From assembly GCA_025350865.1 (NCBI GenBank), contig JANXWZ010000231.1:1-53746 (forward strand): a DNA stretch of 53,746 nt. The letters run 5' to 3'. Positions 17,033 to 25,452 of the stretch are shown piece after piece (the stretch's first letter is position 1; every line of letters starts with the position of its first letter). Made by a program: the position numbers and the translations under genes. Under the pieces are notes generated by a model, which was given only the letters and a program-made list of their open reading frames with translations, did not search any database and was not told the DNA's origin. The stretch comes from Rhodanobacteraceae bacterium. GTDB lineage: Bacteria > Acidobacteriota > Terriglobia > Terriglobales > Acidobacteriaceae.

Positions 17033-18565
17033 ATGGATTGGTTTTGGGGCTCAGTGGGGATGCACTGGATTTGGGGCGGAACGGTGGCGTCTCTGGCTGC
17101 CGCGACGTGGCATATGCGCCGCGAGACCAGGATGCAGGCGGCGGAGCGGTGGCGGGAGCGGCGGATTCGCGAAGAGCTTGAGGCGTATGCCGGGCTGGAC
17201 CCATCGCTGACGCTGGGACTGAACGCGGGCATGGATGCGATGGAAGCAGCGCGGGCTCTAGCGAAGAGGGTTTGCCGGACGATCGCTGAAAAGAGCACCT
17301 TTACGCGCGTTGCGATGCTGCTGCGCAATCCGGAGGGCCGCTTTGCGTGTATGGGGAGCGTGGGGACTGACGACCTGACCGTCGCGGCGCTGCACGAGTG
17401 GGGCGAGCGGCTGGTTGCGGAGGAACGCGGCGGGACGGCGGCGCTGATGCCAGCGGTGATGGTGGGACAGCACGGCGGCATGAAGAGCTTTTCGATTCCG
17501 CTGGGGGAGTGGAGCCGGTTCGACCCCGAGGTTGGAAGCTGGGCACGGACCGGCAGGACGGAGCGACGGAAGTGGCGGCGGGTGGTGATTTCGCCGATCC
17601 GAACGGGCACAGGATATGGTGCCGGGCATCGGCTGGTGGGGGCGATTGTGGTTTGCGCGGATGGAGAACGGTTTGACGGCGGGGGAAGCGAGGGGAGGAA
17701 GCCGTGGACGTCCCCGGGGTTTGGGAGCCTGAGCGGCGGGTTGGCAAGGGCGGTTGGGCCGATTGAGACGTTGGCGGACAGGCTTTCGACCGCGATGGAG
17801 AATGAGGCGCTGGCCGAGCGTCTGCTGCGAACGGAAAAGCTGGCTGGGCTGGGGCAACTCGCAGGCGGTGTCGCCCACGCGCTTAACAATCCGCTGACGG
17901 CGGTGCTGGGGTTTGCGGATTTGATCGTAGAGACCAGTGGCGATGAGCGGGTCAGGAAAGACGCGGGGACGATTCTGGCCGAGGCCAAGAAGATGAAGGA
18001 CACTGTGCAGCGGTTGGTGGAGTTCTGGCGGCCGGGGCCGGTAGCGGATGAGGCGGTGGATGTGGCCGCGCTGCTGGACTCGCTGCGGGCGGCGTGCGGG
18101 GAGAAGCTGAAGGAGCGAGGGGTGAGGCTGGAGATCGCCGGGTCGCTGACAATGCCGATGGTGCGAGGGAGCCGCGAGAGGCTGCGGCAGGTGTTTGAAC
18201 ATCTGCTGAACAATGCGGCGCAGGCGATCGCAACGGCGAGGGAGAGGGAGGAAGGGGAGGAACATGCGATTCGTGTGACGGTGTCGCACGATGCGGCCGT
18301 GCTGCATGTCATTGTGAGCGATACGGGGCCGGGCTTCCAGGAGCCGGGACGCGTGTTCGATCCGTTCTATACGACCAAGGGTCCGGAGCAGGGCGCGGGT
18401 TTGGGGTTGTCGATCTGCTACGGCATTGTGCGGGAACATGGAGGCGAGATTTCGGCCTTCAACCTGCATCCGCATGGGGCGGCGGTGGTGGTGGAGTTGC
18501 CGGTTGGGCGGGTGGTCACGGAAGACAGAGTGGTGGTTCGGGAGAGAGAACAGGCAAAAGCTTAA
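17033..18565 (+). CDS. Sensor histidine kinase with N-terminal membrane segment
   Basis: 510 aa from ATG 17033, with a strong GGAGGGG site 6 nt upstream. One hydrophobic segment at residues about 8-25 anchors it. Residues about 50-240 are an unassigned, GAF-like sensor region. The HisKA box holds His282 in VAHALNNPLTAVLGF, with Ala-Leu in place of the usual Glu-Ile after the His. The ATPase domain has an N box (LLNNAAQAI), a G1 box (VSDTGPGF) and a G2 box (GAGLGLSI). It should autophosphorylate and pass phosphate to an unlinked response regulator, since none is adjacent. The stop codon lies in the first bases of a long inverted repeat. The sensed signal is unknown. Confidence 0.87.
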   Translation: MDWFWGSVGMHWIWGGTVASLAAATWHMRRETRMQAAERWRERRIREELEAYAGLDPSLTLGLNAGMDAMEAARALAKRVCRTIAEKSTFTRVAMLLRNPEGRFACMGSVGTDDLTVAALHEWGERLVAEERGGTAALMPAVMVGQHGGMKSFSIPLGEWSRFDPEVGSWARTGRTERRKWRRVVISPIRTGTGYGAGHRLVGAIVVCADGERFDGGGSEGRKPWTSPGFGSLSGGLARAVGPIETLADRLSTAMENEALAERLLRTEKLAGLGQLAGGVAHALNNPLTAVLGFADLIVETSGDERVRKDAGTILAEAKKMKDTVQRLVEFWRPGPVADEAVDVAALLDSLRAACGEKLKERGVRLEIAGSLTMPMVRGSRERLRQVFEHLLNNAAQAIATAREREEGEEHAIRVTVSHDAAVLHVIVSDTGPGFQEPGRVFDPFYTTKGPEQGAGLGLSICYGIVREHGGEISAFNLHPHGAAVVVELPVGRVVTEDRVVVREREQAKA

Positions 18566-18684
18566 CGCGGATAAAAAGGATAAAACCGGGATAAGAACGG
18601 GCAACGGCAAGTGATTTATTAAGGCAAAAGAAAAAGTTGATTTTGTTTGTTTTGATCCGGTCTTTATCCCTTTTATCCGCGTTA
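18563..18684. repeat. Long inverted repeat 1 (GCGGATAAAA phrase)
   Basis: Left arm 18563-18589 pairs with right arm 18657-18684 with one mismatch and one bulge; the arms carry the word GCGGATAAAA. The 67-nt interior is rich in A and T, unlike the genes around it. The left arm supplies the TAA stop of the histidine kinase and the right arm ends about 38 nt before the S9 peptidase start. Confidence 0.85.
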
Positions 18685-18721
18685 GGTGTTGGCTTTTCTT
18701 TGCGGATGTAGACTTGCCCGT

Positions 18722-20941
18722 ATGTGGATGCGGGTTGGATTGGTGGCGGTTTTGGGATTGGGGGTGGCGGCGGCGCAGGTGCCGGCGAAGCGGCCTATGA
18801 CGTTCGCGGATTTGATGGCGATGAAGCGGGTGAGCGATCCGCAGATCTCGCCGAGCGGCAAGTGGGTAATGTTTTCGGTGACCGATGTTTCGCTGGCCGC
18901 GAATACCAAGACGAACCATCTCTGGGTGGTGGGGATTGACGGGAAGGTCGAGCACCAGGTGACGTTTGGCGATGGCGAGGCCAATGGGCGCTTCTCGCCG
19001 GATGCGAAGTGGGTGTCGATCGAAGAGAAGGGCCAGATTTACCTGGCCGGGTGGGATGAGGCCGAGGGCAAGCCGGGGCCGGAGAAACAGCTTACGAATG
19101 TGAACACCGGGGCGGATGGCGCGGCGTGGTCGCCGGATGCGGGGCGGTTGCTGTTTGTGTCGAGCGTGTATCCGGAGTGCTCGGACCTTGGGGATTTCAA
19201 GCAGGAAGATGAGTGCGACAAGCGCAAGGATGACGAGGCGGCGGCAAGCCCGGTGAAGGCGCAGCTTTTTACGGGGCTGCTGTATCGGCACTGGAATGCG
19301 TTTACGGGGTTGAAGCGGAGCCACATTCTTGCGGTGTCGGTGAACAATGGCGCGGATGTGCGCGACTTGACGCCGCGCAAGGTGGTGGGCGATGCGGAGA
19401 CGCCGACCTTCTCACTGGGCGGGCCGCTGGGGTATGCGTGGGCACCGGATTCGAAGGAGATTGCTTATGTCACCAATCTTGATGCGGTGAAGGCTGCGAG
19501 TACGAACAACGATGTGTTTACGCTGCGGCTGGACGAGCCGGGAGCCAAGGCGGTCAAGGTTTCGACTTCGTTAGGGTCGGATGATGGGCCGCAGTACTCG
19601 CCGGATGGGAAGTGGCTGGCGTTCCGGTCGCAGGAGCGGGCGGGGTATGAGAGCGATCGGTTACGGTTGATGGTGATAGATCGGAAGACGAAGGCGGTGC
19701 AGGAACTTACCAGCGGGTTCGATAGCTGGGTTGACGAATTCGTATGGGACGGAGTACATTCTCTTATTTTCACGGCGGCGCGAGAAGGGGAAGAGGACAT
19801 CTTTTCCGCGGTCGCCGAAAGTACGGGTAACTTCGGACCGATTAAGCTTTTACGTAAGGGTGGAGAATTCGGCTCACTGGCGATAGTCTCTACCAATCTC
19901 CCCGGAAAACCCCTCCTAGCGGTTGCGGATAGTATTCTGGCAACCAAGATGACTCTCGGTTCACCTTCTCAGATCGTTGTCATCGGCCAGACCGATGTAG
20001 AGTTTGGCCATCGAGCTTCGACATATGGCAGCAGCCTTGACCGCCTCGGAGTGAAAACTGAAAACAACTCACAAGAATATTCTCTGACTCATCTTAATGA
20101 GGCCAGAATTGCTGAGTTGTTTTTGTCGAAGCTCGAAAGTTTTAATTTCGATGGGGATGGCGGTGCAAAGGTCCAGGGTTTCATCGTCAAGCCTCCGAAC
20201 TTCGATGCGAGGAAGAAGTATCCAGTAAAGTTCCTGATCCACGGCGGGCCCCAAGGTGCGTGGGGCGATGCGTGGAGCTATCGGTGGAATCCGCAGTTGA
20301 TGGCGGCGAGCGGGTATGTCGTCGTGATGGTGAATCCGCGCGGGTCGACAGGCTACGGGCAGGCGTTTATTGACGGGGTAAACGGCGACTGGGGCGGCAA
20401 GGCTTACATTGACCTAATGCGCGGGCTGGATGCGGCGGAGGCTCAGTTCCCTTTTATCGACAAGACACGCGAGTGTGCGCTGGGGGCGAGCTACGGCGGC
20501 TTTATGGCGAACTGGATTCTGACCCATACCAACCGTTTCAAGTGCATCGTGACGCATGACGGGATGTTCAACCCGGCGGCGGCTTATGGCGATACGGAAG
20601 AGCTTTGGTTCAATGAGTGGGAGTTCCGGCGCACAGGAGACAAAGAGCCGGGCCAGCCGTGGCGTTACGCTGGGCTTCCCGCCGATCAGGACCCGTTCCG
20701 CAAGTGGTCGCCGCTGCTGCATATCCAAGATGCGAAGACGCCGACGCTGGTGATCCACTCGCAGAAAGACTACAGGCTGGATGTGAGTGAGGGGTATCAG
20801 CTGTTCACGGCACTGCAGCGGCTGAACGTGCCTAGCGAGATGCTTTACTTCCCGGATGAGGGACACTGGATCATGAAGCCACAGAATGCAGAGCTTTGGA
20901 ATAAGACGGTGAGTGAGTGGTGCGATCAGTGGACGAAATAA
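18722..20941 (+). CDS. Secreted S9-family prolyl-oligopeptidase-like serine peptidase
   Basis: 739 aa from ATG 18722, giving a clean signal peptide (MWMRVGLVAVLGLGVAAAQ). Residues about 25-480 form a WD40-like beta-propeller of TolB type, with repeated phrases such as ISPSGKWVMF, FSPDAKWVS, WSPDAG and YSPDGKWLAF. The alpha/beta hydrolase occupies about 495-739: nucleophile Ser in GASYGGF, the acid in the HSQKDYRLD stretch and His in DEGHW. Substrates are likely small peptides such as acyl-aminoacyl peptides, cleaved in the periplasm. The middle (about 19735-20220) is clearly lower in GC than the rest. The gene is flanked on both sides by long inverted repeats. Confidence 0.9.
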   Translation: MWMRVGLVAVLGLGVAAAQVPAKRPMTFADLMAMKRVSDPQISPSGKWVMFSVTDVSLAANTKTNHLWVVGIDGKVEHQVTFGDGEANGRFSPDAKWVSIEEKGQIYLAGWDEAEGKPGPEKQLTNVNTGADGAAWSPDAGRLLFVSSVYPECSDLGDFKQEDECDKRKDDEAAASPVKAQLFTGLLYRHWNAFTGLKRSHILAVSVNNGADVRDLTPRKVVGDAETPTFSLGGPLGYAWAPDSKEIAYVTNLDAVKAASTNNDVFTLRLDEPGAKAVKVSTSLGSDDGPQYSPDGKWLAFRSQERAGYESDRLRLMVIDRKTKAVQELTSGFDSWVDEFVWDGVHSLIFTAAREGEEDIFSAVAESTGNFGPIKLLRKGGEFGSLAIVSTNLPGKPLLAVADSILATKMTLGSPSQIVVIGQTDVEFGHRASTYGSSLDRLGVKTENNSQEYSLTHLNEARIAELFLSKLESFNFDGDGGAKVQGFIVKPPNFDARKKYPVKFLIHGGPQGAWGDAWSYRWNPQLMAASGYVVVMVNPRGSTGYGQAFIDGVNGDWGGKAYIDLMRGLDAAEAQFPFIDKTRECALGASYGGFMANWILTHTNRFKCIVTHDGMFNPAAAYGDTEELWFNEWEFRRTGDKEPGQPWRYAGLPADQDPFRKWSPLLHIQDAKTPTLVIHSQKDYRLDVSEGYQLFTALQRLNVPSEMLYFPDEGHWIMKPQNAELWNKTVSEWCDQWTK

Positions 20942-20946
20942 AACGG

Positions 20947-21117
20947 AATACTTAACACCGATTTACACCGATGAACACCGATGAATGGATTTATGGACAT
21001 GAGTTCGTGAACGGGTATTACTGGCTGGAAGACAACTACTGAGATTCTGGCTTCGCCAGAATGACGATCGCGGTGGGTTTAAATCGGTGTAATCGGTGTA
21101 AATCGGTGTTAAGTATT
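20947..21117. repeat. Long inverted repeat 2 (ACACCGAT phrase) enclosing a palindrome
   Basis: Left arm 20947-20972 and right arm 21092-21117 are perfect reverse complements over 26 nt. The arms contain ACACCGAT words at about 10-nt period, three on each side. The interior holds the ATTCTGGC-TTC-GCCAGAAT palindrome at 21044-21062. It lies 5 nt after the S9 peptidase stop and 19 nt before the recX start. Confidence 0.9.
21034..21067. repeat. Palindromic repeat ATTCTGGC-TTC-GCCAGAAT, nested copy
   Basis: Perfect stem 21044-21051 with 21055-21062. Identical in core and flanks to the copy at 12013-12046, and located inside long inverted repeat 2, as if one mobile sequence had landed in another. 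Confidence 0.85.
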
Positions 21118-21136
21118 TGTCTTGGATTGAGGAACT

Positions 21137-21688
21137 ATGGCGTTTGCGAGACCGAAGAAGCGGGAGCCGGTGGGTGAGGCTGGGTTGTTTGAATATGCCG
21201 TCGGGACGCTCGCGCGGAAGATGCGGACCGTCAGGGATCTGAAGCGGCTGATGCGGTCTCGCGCGATGGAAGGGGCTGAGGGGGAGCGCGATATGGATGC
21301 GGTGATGGCTCGCCTGATCGATCTGAAGTATCTCTCCGACACACGGTTTGCGCAGGACTACACGCGCATGCGCAAGGAGAACCAGGGGTTCGGGCGTCGG
21401 CGGGTGCAGCAGGATCTGGCGATGAAGGGTGTCGCGAAGGAGCTGGTAGCGACGACGCTGGCAGCGGCTTATGACGAGACGGATGAGGTGGCACTGGCTC
21501 GTGCGTACTGCGAGCGGAAACGGATCAAGCAGCCGGTGGATCAGAAGGAGACGGTGCGGGTGATGAATCGGCTGATGCGGGCTGGATACGGGTCGAATGC
21601 GATCTTCAAGCTGTTGCGAGCTTGGAATGTGGAGGTGCCGGTAGAGGTTTCGGATGAGGGGGAGGAGTATGAGTTGCCGGAGTTTTAG
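21137..21688 (+). CDS. recX: RecX family regulatory protein
   Basis: 183 aa, small and basic, all-helical. RecX binds RecA filaments and limits their extension and activity in the cytosol. The family pattern is visible: an N-terminal helix with AVGTLARKMRTVRDLKRLM, then DLKYLSDTRFAQDY and GFGRRRVQQDLAMKGV, followed by a third repeat ending RLMRAGYGSNAIFKLL. Length fits the family (about 150-200). The start ATG 21137 has GAGGA about 5 nt upstream. recA is not in the window, so here the gene stands apart from its usual partner. The stop is directly followed by structured repeat copy C. Confidence 0.87.
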   Translation: MAFARPKKREPVGEAGLFEYAVGTLARKMRTVRDLKRLMRSRAMEGAEGERDMDAVMARLIDLKYLSDTRFAQDYTRMRKENQGFGRRRVQQDLAMKGVAKELVATTLAAAYDETDEVALARAYCERKRIKQPVDQKETVRVMNRLMRAGYGSNAIFKLLRAWNVEVPVEVSDEGEEYELPEF

Positions 21689-21757
21689 GACGGTCGAGCC
21701 GTAGGCTCGATACCCCACCCTAACGACGATGAAACTGTCGTGAGGATGGGGTACCCG
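21689..21757. repeat. Double-hairpin repeat, TGGGGCACCC family, copy C
   Basis: TCGAGCC-GTA-GGCTCGA (21694-21710) followed by a hairpin from CCCC (21713) to GGGG (21751) with inner stem ACGAC/GTCGT, ending GTACCCG. Compared with copy A the inner stem changes on both sides and stays paired. It fills the gap between the convergent recX and the 63-aa membrane protein gene. Confidence 0.85.
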
Positions 21758-21765
21758 GATTGTTG

Positions 21766-21957
21766 CTAGATGGAGCGGAGGACTCGGGCGGGGAGGTAGA
21801 AGAGGGCGGCGATGAACTCGAAGACTCCACCGACGACGATGCCTACCAGGCGGAACGGCAGCAGGACGAGCCAGATGAACGGGTAGAGGATGACGGCGAC
21901 GAGCGCGAGCGGCCAGCAGGTGACGAGAAGGATGAGGAAGACGAACAGTTTGAGCAT
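21766..21957 (-). CDS. Small hydrophobic membrane protein, 63 aa
   Basis: ATG 21957 is supported by AGGAG 7 nt upstream (minus strand). The product is almost wholly hydrophobic: two probable membrane helices, residues about 3-24 and 26-50, then a short basic end (LPARVLRSI). No family is recognised. It is convergent with recX, and its start faces the DUF429-like gene at 22016, so the two share a 58-nt divergent region. Position and the good ribosome binding site support a real gene; function is unknown. Confidence 0.65.
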   Translation of the reverse strand: MLKLFVFLILLVTCWPLALVAVILYPFIWLVLLPFRLVGIVVGGVFEFIAALFYLPARVLRSI

Positions 21958-22015
21958 TGCGTAACTCCTGTGCATCTATACGGAATCATATATCTGTTGG
22001 TTCCGGGGATTTTCG

Positions 22016-22897
22016 ATGGATCGATTGGTGGCGGTAGACTGGTCGGGGGATAAGGGGCCCGGGCAGCGGAAGAAGATCTGGGCTGGGGTCTGGACTCGGG
22101 GGAAGGTCACTCTTGAGAGCGGGCGGTCGCGCGAGGAGCTGATCGACTGGCTCATCGGGATGACGCAAGAGACTCCGCGCATGGTGGTCAGCATCGACTG
22201 CTGCTTCAGCTATCCGGCGTGGTTTCTGGCGGAGCATGGGTGCGCGACGGTGTTCGACTTCTGGCGACACGTCGCGGCCGGGCATGGCGAGCGTTGGCTG
22301 GGCACAACCTGCCCGGACGCGGAACGGGATCCAAGGTTCTGGGGTCGACCGCATAAGCGGCCTGAGCAGTTTTGTGGCGAGGGGTATCGCACCATGATGC
22401 GGGCGACGGATTGGGAGAACAAGGTCGAGCAGGCGCTGGAGGGCGGCGATCCGGCGCGGGCCGCGCTGATGAAGGGGATCGGGCCGAAGTCGCCATTTCA
22501 GATTGGCGGGGCCGGTAGCGTCGGGACCGGCTCGTTGCGGGCGATGCCGTGGCTGCTAAAGCTGTGGGAGAGCGGGTTTCGGGTGTGGCCGTTTGAGGAT
22601 GCGGAGGACGGGGAGCCACTCCTGGTGGAGATGTATACGCGGCTGCTGACGGGGCCGGTGAAGAAGGCGAATGCCGTTGCCCGGAAGGCTTACTTGAAGG
22701 AGCGGCGGAAGACGGATGCGCTGTATGCGGCGCTCCCGCGGGGCGTGATTGCGAAAGCCGAGGGGAGCGAGGACGGGTTCGATGCACTGGTTTGCTGTAT
22801 CGAGATGGTCCGGTGGCAGGAGGAGTTTTCGGGGTTGAGGGCTACGAAGGATCCGGGGCTGCGGCTGGAGGGGATCACGTGGCGGCCTGGAGTTTAA
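22016..22897 (+). CDS. DUF429-like predicted RNase H-fold protein
   Basis: 293 aa, no signal or membrane segment. Acidic residues fall in the order expected of an RNase H-like fold: Asp in LVAVDWSG near residue 8, Asp in VVSIDCCFSYP near residue 61, Glu in LLVEMYTRLL near residue 203, and Asp pair in GSEDGFDALVCCIEM near residue 255. This matches DUF429 proteins, predicted to be nucleases but without an established substrate. The assignment is by motif only. It precedes a Y-family polymerase by 93 nt on the same strand, which may point to nucleic-acid work, but the link is weak. Confidence 0.6.
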   Translation: MDRLVAVDWSGDKGPGQRKKIWAGVWTRGKVTLESGRSREELIDWLIGMTQETPRMVVSIDCCFSYPAWFLAEHGCATVFDFWRHVAAGHGERWLGTTCPDAERDPRFWGRPHKRPEQFCGEGYRTMMRATDWENKVEQALEGGDPARAALMKGIGPKSPFQIGGAGSVGTGSLRAMPWLLKLWESGFRVWPFEDAEDGEPLLVEMYTRLLTGPVKKANAVARKAYLKERRKTDALYAALPRGVIAKAEGSEDGFDALVCCIEMVRWQEEFSGLRATKDPGLRLEGITWRPGV

Positions 22898-22990
22898 GCG
22901 GGCCAACAGACGAGGTACGGGGGCTCTTAGCTTCGGTCAGAATGACGTGAAGTTGTGCACAGGCGAAGATGGGGCGAATATAATTCAGCC

Positions 22991-24310
22991 ATGACCGCAG
23001 GGGTACAACCCGATCGTTTCGGTTTCCTGCACATCGACCTGAACTCCTTTTTTGCTTCGGTGGAGCAGGAGCTGCATCCCGAGTATCGCGGCAAGCCGCT
23101 GGGGGTCTGCGGCACAATGGCCGATACCGGCGCGTTGATTGCGGCGAGCTATGAGGCCAAGGCGCTGGGCATCAACACGCTGACCAAGGTGGGTGACGCC
23201 AAGCGGATTTGTCCGGAGATCATTCTGGTAAGCGGCTCGCATACGCAGTACTCGGAGTTCAGCCACAAGATTGCGGCGGCCGTGGAGCGTTGCTGCCCGG
23301 TGGCGCACACGCCGTCGATCGACGAGATGGTGTGCCAACTGATAGGTCGCGAGCGAGAGCCTCCCAATGCACGGCGGATCGCAATGGAGATCAAACAGGC
23401 GATCAAGGACGATGTGGGCTCGACCCTGCGATGCTCGATTGGGATGGCGCCGAACCGCTACCTCGCGAAGATTGCCAGTGACATGCAGAAGCCGGATGGT
23501 TTGATCGGGCTATTGCCATCGCAGTTGCCGCGGGCGATTGCGCATCTTGTGTTGCGTGACTTGCCAGGAGTGGGGGCCAAGACTGAGAAGCGGCTGAATG
23601 CCAAGGGCATCACAACCATGGAGCAGCTGTTGGCGCTCGACCGCCCGGGCATGCACAAGCTTTGGGATTCGGTGTGGGGCGATCGGCTGTTCCACTGGCT
23701 GCGGGGCTCAGACACGGGCGATGATGGCGCGCCGGTGCCGACCGATGTGCAGAAATCGCTGGGCCACTCGCATGTGCTGGGGCCGGAGTTTCGCTCGGAC
23801 GAAGGAGCGTGGAGTGTGGCGCACAAGCTGCTGCACAAGGCGTCGATGCGGCTGCGGATGGAGAAGTTTTACTGCGGCTCGATGGCGGTGTCGGTGAAGT
23901 ATGCGCTGACGCGGGAGCAGTCGCAGCGCATGGAGACGAAGAAGCATTCGAGTGGGATTCAGGGCACGAGCTGGGGCATGGAGGCGCGGTTTCGTGAGTG
24001 CCAGGACACGCTGTCGCTGCTGGATGTTCTGCGCAAGACGTGGGCGAAGCGGCCGCAGGGGCCGGAGTATGCAAAGCCTTTTTTTGTCGGAGTGACGTTG
24101 AAAGAACTGGTGCCGGAGAGCGACCATCAGGACGGGCTGTTTGGCGAGCCGGACAATCGCAATCAGCTCTCGGCGACGATGGATAAGCTGAACCTGAAGT
24201 ATGGACATTCCACGCTGCATTTTGCGGGGATGCTGCCGGCTCGCGAGACGGCGCCGACGAGGATCGCGTTTACTCAGATTCCGGTGCAGTATGGGGCGGA
24301 CTGGATGTAG
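22991..24310 (+). CDS. Y-family DNA polymerase (DinB/Pol IV-like)
   Basis: 439 aa from ATG 22991. The catalytic acids are intact: Asp in FLHIDLNSFFASVEQ near residue 14 and the Asp-Glu of PSIDEM near residue 110; the usual next residue is Ala rather than Met. Further family marks are CSIGMAPNRYLAKIASDMQKPDGL and a helix-hairpin-helix LPGVGAKTEKRL, then a little-finger region from about residue 250. It would carry out translesion DNA synthesis. It is longer than E. coli DinB (351 aa) because of the C-terminal extension. No beta-clamp motif or SOS operator could be identified with confidence. Upstream, at 22921-22948, is a degenerate CAGAATGAC repeat. Confidence 0.87.
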   Translation: MTAGVQPDRFGFLHIDLNSFFASVEQELHPEYRGKPLGVCGTMADTGALIAASYEAKALGINTLTKVGDAKRICPEIILVSGSHTQYSEFSHKIAAAVERCCPVAHTPSIDEMVCQLIGREREPPNARRIAMEIKQAIKDDVGSTLRCSIGMAPNRYLAKIASDMQKPDGLIGLLPSQLPRAIAHLVLRDLPGVGAKTEKRLNAKGITTMEQLLALDRPGMHKLWDSVWGDRLFHWLRGSDTGDDGAPVPTDVQKSLGHSHVLGPEFRSDEGAWSVAHKLLHKASMRLRMEKFYCGSMAVSVKYALTREQSQRMETKKHSSGIQGTSWGMEARFRECQDTLSLLDVLRKTWAKRPQGPEYAKPFFVGVTLKELVPESDHQDGLFGEPDNRNQLSATMDKLNLKYGHSTLHFAGMLPARETAPTRIAFTQIPVQYGADWM

Positions 24311-24315
24311 GTGGG

Positions 24316-24327
24316 TGACAAGTGTCA
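24316..24327. promoter_or_regulatory. Candidate operator TGACA-AG-TGTCA of the ABC/two-component operon
   Basis: Perfect 5-bp arms around a 2-nt centre, 94 nt before the ATP-binding protein start. A second TGACA lies 23 nt downstream (24339), about two helical turns away, with a poor second arm. The operon encodes its own NarL-type regulator, so autoregulation through this dyad is a reasonable guess. Confidence 0.45.
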
Positions 24328-24420
24328 TCTTCGATTGCTGACATCGTGCACTGAAATTTCCGCGGCGGTGGAGCGAAACTCCTTGGTGTAGGCAGTTGAG
24401 ATGTACCGAGGAGCGGGGCG

Positions 24421-25347
24421 ATGGTGATGGATATGGTTGAGGTTTCGACGCAGGATACAACGGTGATGGCGGCGCCGATGGCGGTGCTGGAAAACGTGAC
24501 CAAGAAGTATGGGGCGATCACGGCTCTCGATGGCTTGTCGCTGGCGCTGAGGCCGGGCGAGATTGTGGCGCTGCTGGGGCCGAATGGCGCGGGCAAGTCG
24601 ACTGCGGTGCGACTGCTGCTGGGGCTGTCGACGCCGACGCACGGGACGGCTCGCATCTTCGGCAATGACCCGCGGGTGGCGGCGACGCGGACCCGCATCG
24701 GCGCGATGCTGCAAGTGGCTGCCGTGCCCAAGACCCTAAAGGTTGGGGAACATATCGACCTGTTCCGGAGCTATTATCCGAAGCCGTTGAGCGTCGCGGA
24801 GATTGTGCGGATTGCACAGTTGGAGGGGCTTGAAAATCGGCTGTTTCAGGCGCTGAGCGGCGGGCAAAAGCAGCGCCTGCTGTTCGGGCTCGCGATCTGC
24901 GGCGACCCTGAGATTGTGTTTCTGGATGAGCCGACAGTGGGGCTGGATATCGAGGCTCGGCGTGGACTGTGGGAGCAGATTCGGTCGCTCGCGGCGCGGG
25001 GCAAAACCGTGTTGATGACGACGCATTATCTGGAAGAGGCCGATGCGCTGGCGCACCGAATCGTAGTGATCAACAAAGGCAGGATCGTTAGCGAAGGGAC
25101 TCCGCGGGAGATCAAGAACCGGACGGCGGCGCGCAAGATTCGGTGCATCACGACAACTCCCGCAAGTCGAATCTGGGAGATGGCGAGCGTGGTGGACGTG
25201 CAGGTCGCGGACGGCGCAACTTTTGTGACGGCGGGCAACGTGGAAGCGGTTCTGCGAACGATGCTGGCGCTGGACGACGAGCTTTCCGGGCTGGAAGTGG
25301 TGGCACCGGGGCTTGAGGATGCGTTCCTGGCGTTGACGCAGGGCTAG
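24421..25347 (+). CDS. ABC transporter ATP-binding protein
   Basis: 308 aa from ATG 24421, with GAGGAG 7 nt upstream. Walker A GPNGAGKST near residue 55, Q-loop region near 98, signature LSGGQKQR near 143, Walker B IVFLDEPT near 163 and the switch His in TTHYLEEAD near 202 are all present, so it should hydrolyse ATP. The C-terminal 85 residues are the accessory region common in exporters of the CcmA/DrrA type. It heads an operon with an ABC-2 permease, a histidine kinase and a response regulator, the same order as yvfR-yvfS-yvfT-yvfU of Bacillus subtilis. Exported substrate unknown. Confidence 0.92.
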   Translation: MVMDMVEVSTQDTTVMAAPMAVLENVTKKYGAITALDGLSLALRPGEIVALLGPNGAGKSTAVRLLLGLSTPTHGTARIFGNDPRVAATRTRIGAMLQVAAVPKTLKVGEHIDLFRSYYPKPLSVAEIVRIAQLEGLENRLFQALSGGQKQRLLFGLAICGDPEIVFLDEPTVGLDIEARRGLWEQIRSLAARGKTVLMTTHYLEEADALAHRIVVINKGRIVSEGTPREIKNRTAARKIRCITTTPASRIWEMASVVDVQVADGATFVTAGNVEAVLRTMLALDDELSGLEVVAPGLEDAFLALTQG

Positions 25348-25360
25348 CGATAGCGGAGTT

Positions 25361-25399
25361 CCCCCTTATCGCGATGAAGCTGCGATGAATGGGGCACGG
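25361..25399. repeat. Hairpin, TGGGGCACC family, copy D, inside the operon
   Basis: Left arm CCCCCTTATCGC (25361-25372), loop GATGAAGCT, right arm GCGATGAATGGGG (25382-25394), then CACGG. It lies between the ATP-binding protein stop (25347) and the permease start (25453). It may lower downstream expression or protect the upstream mRNA. It closely resembles the copy inside trmJ. Confidence 0.75.
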
Positions 25400-25452
25400 A
25401 TTTTTTGGGCGGAATCGCAACACGTAACAACATTAGTGACAAGGAGTTTAAG

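Noticed and set aside
16987..18312. 441-codon minus-strand frame
   Set aside because: Antisense to the histidine kinase, Ser/Pro/Arg-rich, no motif or ribosome binding site.
17258..19324. 688-codon open frame on the minus strand across the histidine kinase and S9 peptidase genes
   Set aside because: Antisense to two well-supported genes and to the inverted repeat between them; product is His/Arg/Pro-rich with no motif, as expected of GC-rich shadows.
22976..22986. GAATATAATTC palindrome just before the Y-family polymerase, as an SOS box
   Set aside because: Too short, too near the start codon, and no known acidobacterial LexA motif to match.
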